Assembly: GCA_031284345.1 (NCBI GenBank)
Contig: JAITAC010000044.1
Coordinates: 1-10,975, forward strand
DNA from: Holosporaceae bacterium
Lineage (GTDB): Bacteria; Pseudomonadota; Alphaproteobacteria; UBA3830
Direction of reading: 5' to 3'
Length of the DNA stretch: 10,975 nucleotides
Both the position numbers and the translations under genes were made by a program. Of this stretch, positions 1 to 6,036 are shown piece after piece. How positions within the stretch are numbered: the first letter of the stretch is position 1; every line of letters begins with the position of its first letter. The notes under the pieces were generated by a model, which did no database searches, was not told the origin of the DNA, and was given only the letters and a program-made list of their open reading frames with translations.

Positions 1-285
1 TACCAGATCCCATTTTGAATTATCCAAACAACTTGCGGAGTGCGTACTGTACCAGTCGCTTCCCAGTCGGCAATGGCAAATCAGAGATGGGATCTGGTAT
101 TGTCTCGGTTTGGTCGACCAATCGACGATGTGCAAAAATCACATTGAAGGCACTAATGATAAAGTCGCTGCCGAATATTGGAATGATACCAGATTCCATC
201 AGCGATTAGCCATTGTCCGTCTGGCAGCGCTTGGTACAGAGCGCCTTCCGAAAACAATTTAGCTAATTCAAAATGGGATTTGGAA
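1..285 (+). mobile_element. Degraded short element with inverted ends; end of an unidentified transposase frame
   Basis: Positions 1-22 and 264-285 are near-perfect inverted repeats (20 of 22 match, core CCCATTTTGAATTA), so this looks like a small or internally deleted insertion element; its left end may continue beyond the window. The plus frame starting at position 2 stays open to a TAG at 260-262 inside the right repeat, which is how many transposase genes finish. That frame ends with the residues RLAIVRLAALGTERLPKTI, which I cannot assign to a family. A 13-base motif (TACCAGATCCCAT) recurs at 1-13 (+), 87-99 (-), 187-199 (+, one mismatch) and about 272-284 (-, three mismatches). The element appears to interrupt the IS110-type gene that follows. 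The inverted ends are seen directly; the insertion is inference. Confidence 0.5.
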
Positions 286-772
286 TGAGACATTATCTAA
301 TCTGAAAAATCAGATAAAAAAGATAGTTAATCATATTGTTGAAATCATAAAATCAGACGCCGATCTTTCGCTGAAATTCAGTAATCTTCAGACCATAACC
401 GGAGTTGCGAAAATTACGGCAATTGCCGTTCTTTCTGAAATCGGAGATGTACATAATTTCCTGAGCGCTCGACAACTTGCTGCTTATTTGGGAGCAACTC
501 CCAAGCATAAAGAATCCGGAACTTCAGTACATAAACAACAGAAAATTTAGAAAATCGGAAATTCAATTTTGCGAAAAGCCTTGTATTTGCCGTCATTGAC
601 AGCCATGAACAAATGCGAACCGCTTACAAAATACAAAAATAAACAGAAGGCCAAAGGAAAAGCCACTAAACAAATCATTATCGCTGTTATGAAAAAAATT
701 ATTTACACAATTTACGCAATCCTAAAAAATGACTCGAAATTTAATGAAAAATTGCTCTTCAAAAATGCTTGA
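263..772 (+). pseudogene. IS110-family transposase, C-terminal half, with in-frame stop
   Basis: The frame from 263 to the TGA at 770-772 matches the C-terminal Transposase_20 (IS116/IS110/IS902) domain. It shows, in order, a basic coiled helix with IKSDADLS, the helix-hairpin-helix-like stretch GVAKITAIAVLSEIGD, then SARQLAAYLGATPKHKESGTS, then KIGNSILRKALYLP and a lysine-rich tail. The serine-containing ESGTS segment is probably the region of the catalytic serine in this family. The N-terminal RuvC-like DEDD domain is missing, and the sequence just upstream is the inverted end of another element. A TAG at 548-550 sits where relatives read serine in a K-I-S-K-I-G context, so a single base change explains it. 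The gene is dead twice over: truncated and interrupted. A TTG at 569 could in principle restart translation of the last 67 residues, but that has no likely function. Confidence 0.85.
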
Positions 773-902
773 CTTGCCATATGCAACACCATATCAAGGT
801 TTATAACCGGCACATGGAAAATAAATATGCATTTCAAAATCAATGTATTATGGGATCCATGGGGTAGCAAGCAACAAAATACTCTCTCTCACATAAAATT
901 AC
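773..902. other. Gene-free stretch after the IS110 remnant
   Basis: About 130 bases with no credible reading frame. IS110 elements lack terminal inverted repeats, so the right end of that element could lie here but cannot be located by eye. I see no hairpin with a T-run and no RNA gene. The promoter proposed for the following tRNA begins at 903. Confidence 0.4.
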
Positions 903-931
903 TGGACATAAACTATCATATGTACTAGTAT
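903..931 (+). promoter_or_regulatory. Probable sigma-70 promoter for tRNA-Lys (and rph)
   Basis: TGGACA at 903-908 matches the -35 consensus at 5 of 6 positions. A 17-base spacer leads to TAGTAT at 926-931, a 4 of 6 match to TATAAT. Transcription would start near 938, about 15 bases before the tRNA, which is a normal leader for a processed tRNA. No other pair with good spacing was found upstream of the tRNA. Confidence 0.5.
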
Positions 932-952
932 TCTGATTGTTTCAGTATATTC

Positions 953-1028
953 GGGCACTTAGCTCAGTTGGTAGAGCAATTGACTCTTAATCAATGGGTC
1001 ATAGGTTCGAGTCCTATAGTGCCCACCA
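953..1028 (+). tRNA. tRNA-Lys (anticodon CTT)
   Basis: A complete cloverleaf is visible. The acceptor stem pairs GGGCACT with AGTGCCC (1018-1024), followed by discriminator A and an encoded CCA. The D arm is GCTC/GAGC. The anticodon stem ATTGA/TCAAT encloses the loop CTCTTAA with anticodon CTT at 986-988, and the T arm is ATAGG/CCTAT with TTCGAGT. The anticodon reads the lysine codon AAG. RNase PH is encoded 47 bases downstream on the same strand, with no terminator between, so the two probably share a transcript. This is fitting because RNase PH trims tRNA 3' ends. Confidence 0.97.
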
Positions 1029-1075
1029 TTGAAATTTCAATAGCATACCGCAAGTATATTTTTAAGGAGCATTTC

Positions 1076-1780
1076 ATGCGTTTTTCCGGAAGAGCAAACG
1101 ACGAATTGAGAAATATAGAAGTGATTCCAGACTATCTGGGCCATGCCGAAGGAAGCTGCCTGATATCGTTTGGCAATACAAAAGTACTCTGCGCCGTAAC
1201 ACTGGAAGATAAAGTGCCAATCTTTCTAAAAGGCTCCGGCAAAGGCTGGATTACAGCAGAATATGCACTGCTCCCGCGCTCCACCAACGTACGCACCGAT
1301 CGCGAATCCATTAAAGGGAAGCAATCCGGCAGAACGCACGAGATCCAAAGACTGATCGGAAGGTCTCTGCGGGCCTCCATTGATCTGGAATTGCTCGGAG
1401 AACGCCAAATAAAAGTCGATTGTGACGTAATACAAGCGGACGGAGGTACCCGCACAACTTCCATATGCGGCGCCTGCATCGCCCTCGGATTGGCCATAAA
1501 AAAAATGAAACTAAAAAGAAATCCGTTCAAACATCTCATAGCGGGAATCTCCTGCGGAATCGTCGATGGTGAAGTAATGCTGGATCTAGACTTCCTGGAA
1601 GATTCCCAAGCAGACGTAGACGCTAATTTTGTCATGTTGGAGACCGGAGAACTTGTCGAAGTTCAGGCAACTGGTGAAAAAAACATCTTCAATGATAAAC
1701 AATTAATGGAAATGCTCTCCTGTGCCCGAAAAGGTATTGCCGATATTATTGAAATTCAGAAAAAAATTCTTCTGAGATAG
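1076..1780 (+). CDS. rph: Ribonuclease PH
   Basis: This is a phosphorolytic 3'-to-5' exoribonuclease that removes nucleotides after the mature 3' end of tRNA precursors and other RNAs, releasing nucleoside diphosphates; the family forms a hexameric ring in the cytoplasm. The 234-residue length is close to the usual 238. Hallmarks in order are MRFSGRANDELR at the N-terminus, HAEGSCLISFGNTKVLC, FLKGSGKGWITAEYALLPR, RESIKGKQSGRTHEIQRLIG (phosphate and RNA binding), VDCDVIQADGGTRTTSICGA, and DLDFLEDSQADVDANFV, which carries the active-site aspartates. I chose the ATG at 1076 because AAGGAG at 1064-1069 sits 6 bases upstream and the protein then begins exactly like other RNase PH proteins; the same frame is open further upstream, but that start would lie inside tRNA-Lys. 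All expected catalytic motifs are present, so the enzyme looks functional. It converges with the potassium transporter gene. Confidence 0.97.
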   Translation: MRFSGRANDELRNIEVIPDYLGHAEGSCLISFGNTKVLCAVTLEDKVPIFLKGSGKGWITAEYALLPRSTNVRTDRESIKGKQSGRTHEIQRLIGRSLRASIDLELLGERQIKVDCDVIQADGGTRTTSICGACIALGLAIKKMKLKRNPFKHLIAGISCGIVDGEVMLDLDFLEDSQADVDANFVMLETGELVEVQATGEKNIFNDKQLMEMLSCARKGIADIIEIQKKILLR

Positions 1781-1829
1781 AACTCGCCACTCTAGGGAAA
1801 AAATCCCGGCCGGCCCATGGAAAATAAAA

Positions 1830-3668
1830 TTATTTTCTCATCTGATAAGGTATCTCTACAATAACACGGGTTTCTTCGCTGGTTTGTTTGCGATAGAGCA
1901 GAGCGGTTTTTAAAATGGTTGCCGTTTGATTATGAAGAATATTTTGCCAAAATTGTCCCGGCACAAAACTCGGCATAACCACGATGGTTTTACCTTTCTC
2001 CGGATCGCGTTCGTCCTGCTCTGTCAAAAAATCCAGGAAAGGATTTACCACAGACCGATAAGGAGAGTTCAATATCATCAGTGGTATGGCGAAATTCATG
2101 GATCTCCAGGCCAATTTCAGTCTATCCACTTCTTTTTGGTCGACGTTTACGATTACTGCCACGACGTCGTCCGACAACGAGCTAGCGAATCTCAATGCGG
2201 CCAAAGTTCCCTTGTGCATACGGGAGATCGGCACCACAACTTTGGGTTTAGTTTCTTTTATGGATTTCAAAAATTTTCCCAATCCGCCTCTTTTTAGATC
2301 TAGTTCCACATTGGTTACCTGATATCTACGATTGATTTTTAAAAATACAGCAAAAAATATGGGAACTAACAGCAATATTATCCAGGCTCCATTCAGAAAA
2401 TTGCTCTGGATAATGACCAGCAGCGTTATGAGAGTCGCCAGCGATCCGAAAGCATTCAGAGCGACTTTTATGTGCCAATTTTTTCCTCTCATGCGGATCC
2501 AGTATTTTACCATTCCGGCCTGAGACAACGTAAACGACAGGAAAACTCCCAAAGAATACAACGTGATGAGCGCAAATGAATCGGATTCAAATATAAGTAT
2601 CAGAGTCATCGATACCAGAGCCAGCATCACAATGCCGTTGGAATAAGCTAGGCGATCTCCAAGATTGGCGAAGCTGGTGGGGATATATTTTTTTTCGGCA
2701 AGAATACTGGCCAATCGGGGAAATCCTGAGAACGCCGAATTAGCAGCGATCAGCAAGATGAAAACGGTTATTAATTGTATGAGATAATAGAAAAAACCGC
2801 GGCCGAACAATTGGTGCGACATCTGGGAGACAACGCTTTCGTCTTTCAGAAATACGAGATGAAATTTATCGGCCACAAAAGTGAGTCCCAGAAATAAAAA
2901 AACGAGAATGCAGGACATAACCACCAGCGTTACACGAGCGTTTTTATATTGGGGCTTGTGGAATGAACTGACTCCGCCGGCAATGGCCTCGATACCGGTG
3001 AGTACGGAACACCCGTAGGCAAAGGCCCGCAGCAGTACCACGATAATCAGCAGATTTGATGCTTCGGTAGCGGTATATTCCGGAACGACACAATTTTCCG
3101 GAGCCGATTCCCACAAACCGCCAATTATCATCACGAAGGCCAATAAAATGAAGATGTAGGTGGGAACTGTCAGCAAGCGAGAGGACGCCTTTGCACCTCG
3201 CAAATTTGATATTGTGATGATCGCCAACGACGTCATGCAAAATGGCACCGAGTGCTCCGCAAAAGACGGAAACGCCGATACAACCGCTCTCGCTCCAACA
3301 GATAAGCTCACCGCCACCGTGAGCGTATAGTCTATCAAAAGAGCAGATGCCGTGATAAGTCCCAGAAATTCTCCGAGATTTTCGTGCACCACCGTAAATG
3401 CTCCACCTCCGCCCGGATAAGCTTCTATGCTCTGCCAATAGGAGACGGATACAACGAATATCAGTCCAACTATGGCGCCGGCCACCGGCATGGTAAACGA
3501 ATGAGCAAACATTAGCCCCAGCGCCAGCAAAATTTCGTCTGTGGCGTAGGATACGGATGATAAAACGTCCGAAAAAAATACCGCCAGCGCTTTGGTTTTG
3601 CTAAAGTGTTCGGAAATTATATTTTCGGTTTTTAACGGATCTCCAAATATAATTCTATTTAGATTCAT
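1830..3668 (-). CDS. kimA: KimA-like APC-superfamily potassium transporter
   Basis: This 612-residue membrane protein resembles the KimA/YdaO group of APC-superfamily permeases, which import K+ with protons across the inner membrane. It has about twelve hydrophobic segments up to roughly residue 450, then a cytosolic domain of about 160 residues. The N-terminus has FSDVLSSVSYATDE (D34, Y41), AYPGGGGAF and LLIDYTLTVAVSLS (D113, Y114). From memory these acidic and tyrosine positions line up with the K+-coordinating D36, Y43, D117 and Y118 of the Bacillus protein. Later family signatures are GCSVLTGIEAI, AANSAFSGFPRLASILA and FTLSQAGM. The soluble domain ends with ILHNQTATILK and a final basic PYQMRK, also as in KimA. 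The gene overlaps the preceding small gene by 14 bases, has only a weak GAGAC ribosome site, and is probably translationally coupled to it. Substrate is inferred from homology; amino-acid transport is the alternative. Confidence 0.85.
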   Translation of the reverse strand: MNLNRIIFGDPLKTENIISEHFSKTKALAVFFSDVLSSVSYATDEILLALGLMFAHSFTMPVAGAIVGLIFVVSVSYWQSIEAYPGGGGAFTVVHENLGEFLGLITASALLIDYTLTVAVSLSVGARAVVSAFPSFAEHSVPFCMTSLAIITISNLRGAKASSRLLTVPTYIFILLAFVMIIGGLWESAPENCVVPEYTATEASNLLIIVVLLRAFAYGCSVLTGIEAIAGGVSSFHKPQYKNARVTLVVMSCILVFLFLGLTFVADKFHLVFLKDESVVSQMSHQLFGRGFFYYLIQLITVFILLIAANSAFSGFPRLASILAEKKYIPTSFANLGDRLAYSNGIVMLALVSMTLILIFESDSFALITLYSLGVFLSFTLSQAGMVKYWIRMRGKNWHIKVALNAFGSLATLITLLVIIQSNFLNGAWIILLLVPIFFAVFLKINRRYQVTNVELDLKRGGLGKFLKSIKETKPKVVVPISRMHKGTLAALRFASSLSDDVVAVIVNVDQKEVDRLKLAWRSMNFAIPLMILNSPYRSVVNPFLDFLTEQDERDPEKGKTIVVMPSFVPGQFWQNILHNQTATILKTALLYRKQTSEETRVIVEIPYQMRK

Positions 3669-4032
3669 TGGCGTCTCGCATGAGTGTCTTCAGCTCATTG
3701 AGCTCCGTCTGCAAATCCATACGTTTCTGAAGTTCGATATTATTAGATTGTATGAGTTCCAGAACTCTTTTTCGCAGAGTTTTTATCTCGCGAATCAGAA
3801 CACTCATGTAGTTTCTGGAATGGACCACAAACTGGGCGTCAGCTCTATTTTGCTCGCCGCTGCGGTAATCGAAAAGCGCAATCGGCTGGCCATCTACATC
3901 TGGCGACACCCATACTGTGTCCACATTTTTTTCGTCAACAATTCTCCATGGAGCAGGAGACGCTGCCTTTAATTTTTCCTCCAGATAATTCATATCTTCT
4001 GGAGTAAGGACTTGTTTCATTTGGCTCCACAT
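3655..4032 (-). CDS. Small hypothetical protein with C-terminal coiled coil
   Basis: I do not recognise this protein as a named family. It has about 125 residues, is soluble, and has no signal peptide or membrane segment. The first half contains a PAPWRI motif followed by VDTVWVSP and IALFDYRS, then RADAQFVVHSRNYMSVLIREI. The second half, from about residue 70 to the end, is a heptad-like charged helix (IKTLRKRVLELIQ and ELQKRMDLQTELNELKTLM). The layout (a PAPW motif, a stretch on data being present for each residue, then FVVHSRN and a leucine-rich coil) recalls the phage Ea22-like and actinobacterial 'PGPW...FIAAAR' proteins of unknown function. The start is uncertain: GTG at 4038, ATG at 4032, or ATG at 4020, the last with GGAG 4 bases upstream. 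It sits 11-17 bases after rplI and overlaps the transporter gene by 14 bases, so it belongs to that operon and may assist or regulate the transporter; that is inference. Confidence 0.75.
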   Translation of the reverse strand: MWSQMKQVLTPEDMNYLEEKLKAASPAPWRIVDEKNVDTVWVSPDVDGQPIALFDYRSGEQNRADAQFVVHSRNYMSVLIREIKTLRKRVLELIQSNNIELQKRMDLQTELNELKTLMRDANESK

Positions 4033-4049
4033 AGTCACTTACAAAATAG

Positions 4050-4550
4050 CTATGCAACGGCACTTGGCTCGTCCATTATTTGCTGCTGTGCCTCGCTTTC
4101 CGATTTCGCCACGCTCAATTTTATCGGTACCAATACTTCCGGATGTAAATTAATCGATAAATTATAAATGCCTATCTGCTTGATGGGAGCATTTAGATTT
4201 ATCTGGCCAGCATTGACATTAATACCAGAGTCCCGTATAGCAGCGGCAATGTCTCGACTGCTGACAGATCCGTATAAATGCCCCTTCTCGCTAGCCTGAC
4301 GAATCAACGTAACAGAAAAATTATTTATTTTCTCGGCAATGCTCAGCGCTTCAGCCCTTGTGTCGGCGTTCGTAGCCTCAATATGAGCTCTTCTCTCTTC
4401 AAAATATTTTTTATTTTCATTTGTGGCTCTTAGAGCAATTTTTTTCGGCAATAGATAATTTCTAGCAAAACCAGGCTTTACACTGACCACATCTCCAATG
4501 TTTCCGAGCTTCGCCACTCTCTGTAGCAAAATAACTTTTACATGTTCCAT
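4050..4550 (-). CDS. rplI: 50S ribosomal protein L9
   Basis: L9 binds 23S rRNA near the base of the L1 stalk and helps keep the reading frame. The 166-residue protein has the standard two-lobed plan. The N-terminal rRNA-binding lobe has VILLQRVAKLGNIGDVVSVKPGFARNYLLP split here as VILLQRVAKLGNIGD and VSVKPGFARNYLLPKKIALRA. A long connecting helix follows (about residues 44-75), then the C-terminal lobe with EKGHLYGSVSSRDIA and NLHPEVLVPIKLSV. The last 15 residues are an extra Q/E/A-rich tail. AGGTGA at 4555-4560 supports the ATG at 4550. In most alphaproteobacteria rplI follows rpsF and rpsR; here neither is present and the gene instead follows tRNA-Tyr by 34 bases, apparently sharing its promoter. 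Confidence 0.97.
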   Translation of the reverse strand: MEHVKVILLQRVAKLGNIGDVVSVKPGFARNYLLPKKIALRATNENKKYFEERRAHIEATNADTRAEALSIAEKINNFSVTLIRQASEKGHLYGSVSSRDIAAAIRDSGINVNAGQINLNAPIKQIGIYNLSINLHPEVLVPIKLSVAKSESEAQQQIMDEPSAVA

Positions 4551-4584
4551 ACAATCACCTACTCATTTAAATTTACATTCACAA

Positions 4585-4670
4585 TGGTGGAGGGGGTAAG
4601 ATTTGAACTTACGTAGACTTTCGTCGGCAGATTTACAGTCTGCTGCCATTGACCGCTCGGCCACCCCTCC
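4585..4670 (-). tRNA. tRNA-Tyr (anticodon GTA)
   Basis: Read on the minus strand, the acceptor stem GGAGGGG pairs with CCCCTCC, followed by A and an encoded CCA. The anticodon loop is CTGTAAA with anticodon GTA (plus-strand 4634-4636) on a GCAGA/TCTGC stem. A long variable arm marks it as a class II tRNA, as expected for bacterial tRNA-Tyr, and the T loop is TTCAAAT. The 86-base length fits the class. It lies between ftsL and rplI, and its transcript probably continues into rplI. Confidence 0.96.
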
Positions 4671-4691
4671 GAGAAGAGACACAAGTGCTCA

Positions 4692-4721
4692 TATATAAGC
4701 ATATAGAGCCGAACATGTCAA
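4692..4721 (-). promoter_or_regulatory. Sigma-70-type promoter for tRNA-Tyr-rplI-orf-kimA
   Basis: On the minus strand a perfect TTGACA (plus-strand 4716-4721) is followed after 18 bases by TATATA (4692-4697). A start near 4685 would give a leader of about 15 bases before the tRNA. This is the best promoter match in the window and sits exactly at the junction between the ftsL end and the tRNA-Tyr unit, so it marks the start of a new transcription unit. Confidence 0.65.
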
Positions 4722-4785
4722 TAGAAAGAGTGAGAACTCATAAATCTTTTTTCCGTTGGTTTTCTCGGATCTTGAAAACCGCTAC

Positions 4786-5139
4786 TCACTGCTCCATCTG
4801 GGAAATAATTTCGTTCACTAGCTTCGATAATTTTTCACTTTTTTTATGACTATTTTTATCCGCATGAAATAAAGACGGATCAAATTCTTTTAGCTGATTT
4901 GGCTCTATCTGCTTTAAATCTAAGTGCCGGAGCGCCAGATTTTGAATCCTTTCGGGAGATGTGAGCGATTTCCATTCGGCCTTTAAAATATGCTGGTTTT
5001 TTTTCTCCCGCATGATCTCCCTTTTGGCGATTTTTATTTTATCCTCGATGGAGATAACCGAATATTTTAAATAAAACATCCAGGATCCCGCCAGAAATAC
5101 AAGAACAATAAAAAAAATCGTAGTTTTTTTAGCCACCAT
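4786..5139 (-). CDS. ftsL: Cell division protein FtsL
   Basis: FtsL is a small bitopic inner-membrane protein that joins FtsB and FtsQ in the divisome and activates septal peptidoglycan synthesis by FtsW-FtsI. This 117-residue protein has a short basic N-terminus, one membrane segment (about residues 7-24), a periplasmic coiled coil (about 28-55) and the alphaproteobacterial signature LKAEWKSLTSPERIQNLALR followed by HLDLKQI at about 52-78. The tail from 90 on is lysine- and serine-rich. It follows rsmH by 45 bases, the classical order in the division and cell wall cluster. Odd point: the next gene should be ftsI, but the cluster stops here and a tRNA promoter begins. AGAGGA about 10 bases upstream supports the ATG at 5139. 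Confidence 0.88.
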   Translation of the reverse strand: MVAKKTTIFFIVLVFLAGSWMFYLKYSVISIEDKIKIAKREIMREKKNQHILKAEWKSLTSPERIQNLALRHLDLKQIEPNQLKEFDPSLFHADKNSHKKSEKLSKLVNEIISQMEQ

Positions 5140-5184
5140 TTTGCGATATCCTCTAGAGATACTATAATTTTTTGTGCAGTGGAA

Positions 5185-6036
5185 TTATAACATACAAATT
5201 CCCCGAAGTTTAGCGGATCTGCTTTTGGAATTTGTTCGCAATTCTTCTGCCGATGGAATTATTGGTTTTTTGGCGAGCAGAGCGAATTTTTTTGCGGCAT
5301 ACATTTCCCGAAAAAATAATTTTACGATTCTATCTTCGAGGGAATGAAAACTCACGATCAGAATTTTTCCATTTGGTTTTAGCATATGGATTGAATCAGC
5401 CAATATTTTTTCTAATTCTTCCAGTTCGTTATTTACGAAGATCCGCAGCGCCTGAAAAGTTTTAGTAGCGGGATCTATTTTCCCTTTTTTCCCAACGCAT
5501 TTTCTTATGATATTGGCCAGATCTTCGGTATTTTTTATATTTTTGAGATTGGCCTTTATATTTTTAGCAATTTTTCGGGAGAAATGTTCTTCGCCGAATT
5601 TATAAATTATATTGGCGAGATTATTTTCGGAATATTTTTTCAGGATATCCAGAGCTGTTTCGTCGCACAATCCCATGGCCATATTGACGGGGCCGGGTGA
5701 TTTAAACGAAAAGCCTCTGGCCGGATCCGCCAGCTGGAAATTAGACACTCCGAGATCCAGCACTATCCCGTCCACTGGATTCTGCAGCATAGACTTTATA
5801 TGACTGAATTTTTCATGGAAGAATGTAAATCTGCCGGGATATTCTTTTTCGAAGGCGTCGGCGATTTCCCGGACCTGATTGTCGCGATCGCAGGCTATGA
5901 CGCTGCAGTTTGCCGACTCCAATATAGCTCGAGAATATCCTCCACCGCCGAAGGTTCCGTCGAAATATACTTTACCGTCTGCCGGATGCAGCAGCTCCAA
6001 GACTTCCTTTAGTAGAACGGACCTATGTTCCTGCAT
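5185..6036 (-). CDS. rsmH: 16S rRNA (cytosine(1402)-N4)-methyltransferase RsmH
   Basis: RsmH (formerly MraW) uses S-adenosylmethionine to methylate N4 of C1402 in the decoding centre of 16S rRNA. Visible motifs are HRSVLLKEVLELL at the N-terminus, the SAM-binding loop DGTFGGGGYSRAIL (26-39), D50, DLGVSNFQL (94-102), the insert-domain GEEHFSRKIA (148-157), TKTFQALRIFVNNELEEL (191-208), VSFHSLEDRIVK (228-239) and the C-terminal KPIIPSAEELRTNSKSRSAK. At 283 residues it is a little shorter than the usual 300-315. The normally conserved LDMRM after RGFSF is replaced by VNMAM (117-121), losing an Asp and an Arg. Its ATG overlaps the end of the antiporter gene by 14 bases, so the two are probably coupled. 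No mraZ lies upstream. Confidence 0.95.
   Translation of the reverse strand: MQEHRSVLLKEVLELLHPADGKVYFDGTFGGGGYSRAILESANCSVIACDRDNQVREIADAFEKEYPGRFTFFHEKFSHIKSMLQNPVDGIVLDLGVSNFQLADPARGFSFKSPGPVNMAMGLCDETALDILKKYSENNLANIIYKFGEEHFSRKIAKNIKANLKNIKNTEDLANIIRKCVGKKGKIDPATKTFQALRIFVNNELEELEKILADSIHMLKPNGKILIVSFHSLEDRIVKLFFREMYAAKKFALLAKKPIIPSAEELRTNSKSRSAKLRGICML

Noticed and set aside
953..1028. tRNA-Lys as an integration site for an island
   Set aside because: No integrase gene and no second copy of the tRNA 3' end are seen in the window.
968..1075. Upstream extension of the RNase PH frame
   Set aside because: It would start inside tRNA-Lys; the ATG at 1076 has a good ribosome site and matches the family N-terminus.
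1132..1635. Long open frame on the minus strand inside rph
   Set aside because: It is the antisense shadow of a fully motif-complete RNase PH and has no family resemblance.
1795..1836. Bidirectional terminator between rph and the transporter gene
   Set aside because: GGGAAAAAATCCC gives only a 4-bp stem, GGCCGGCC at 1808-1815 is a palindrome without a loop, and the AAAATAA/TTATTTT pair overlaps the stop codon with too small a loop.
2944..3438. 164-codon minus-strand frame within the KimA-like gene
   Set aside because: It overlaps the transporter in another frame and lacks any recognisable motif.
4758..4780. Hairpin GGTTTTC/GAAAACC after ftsL as a terminator
   Set aside because: The 7-bp stem is real but no T-run follows on either strand, so intrinsic termination is not supported.
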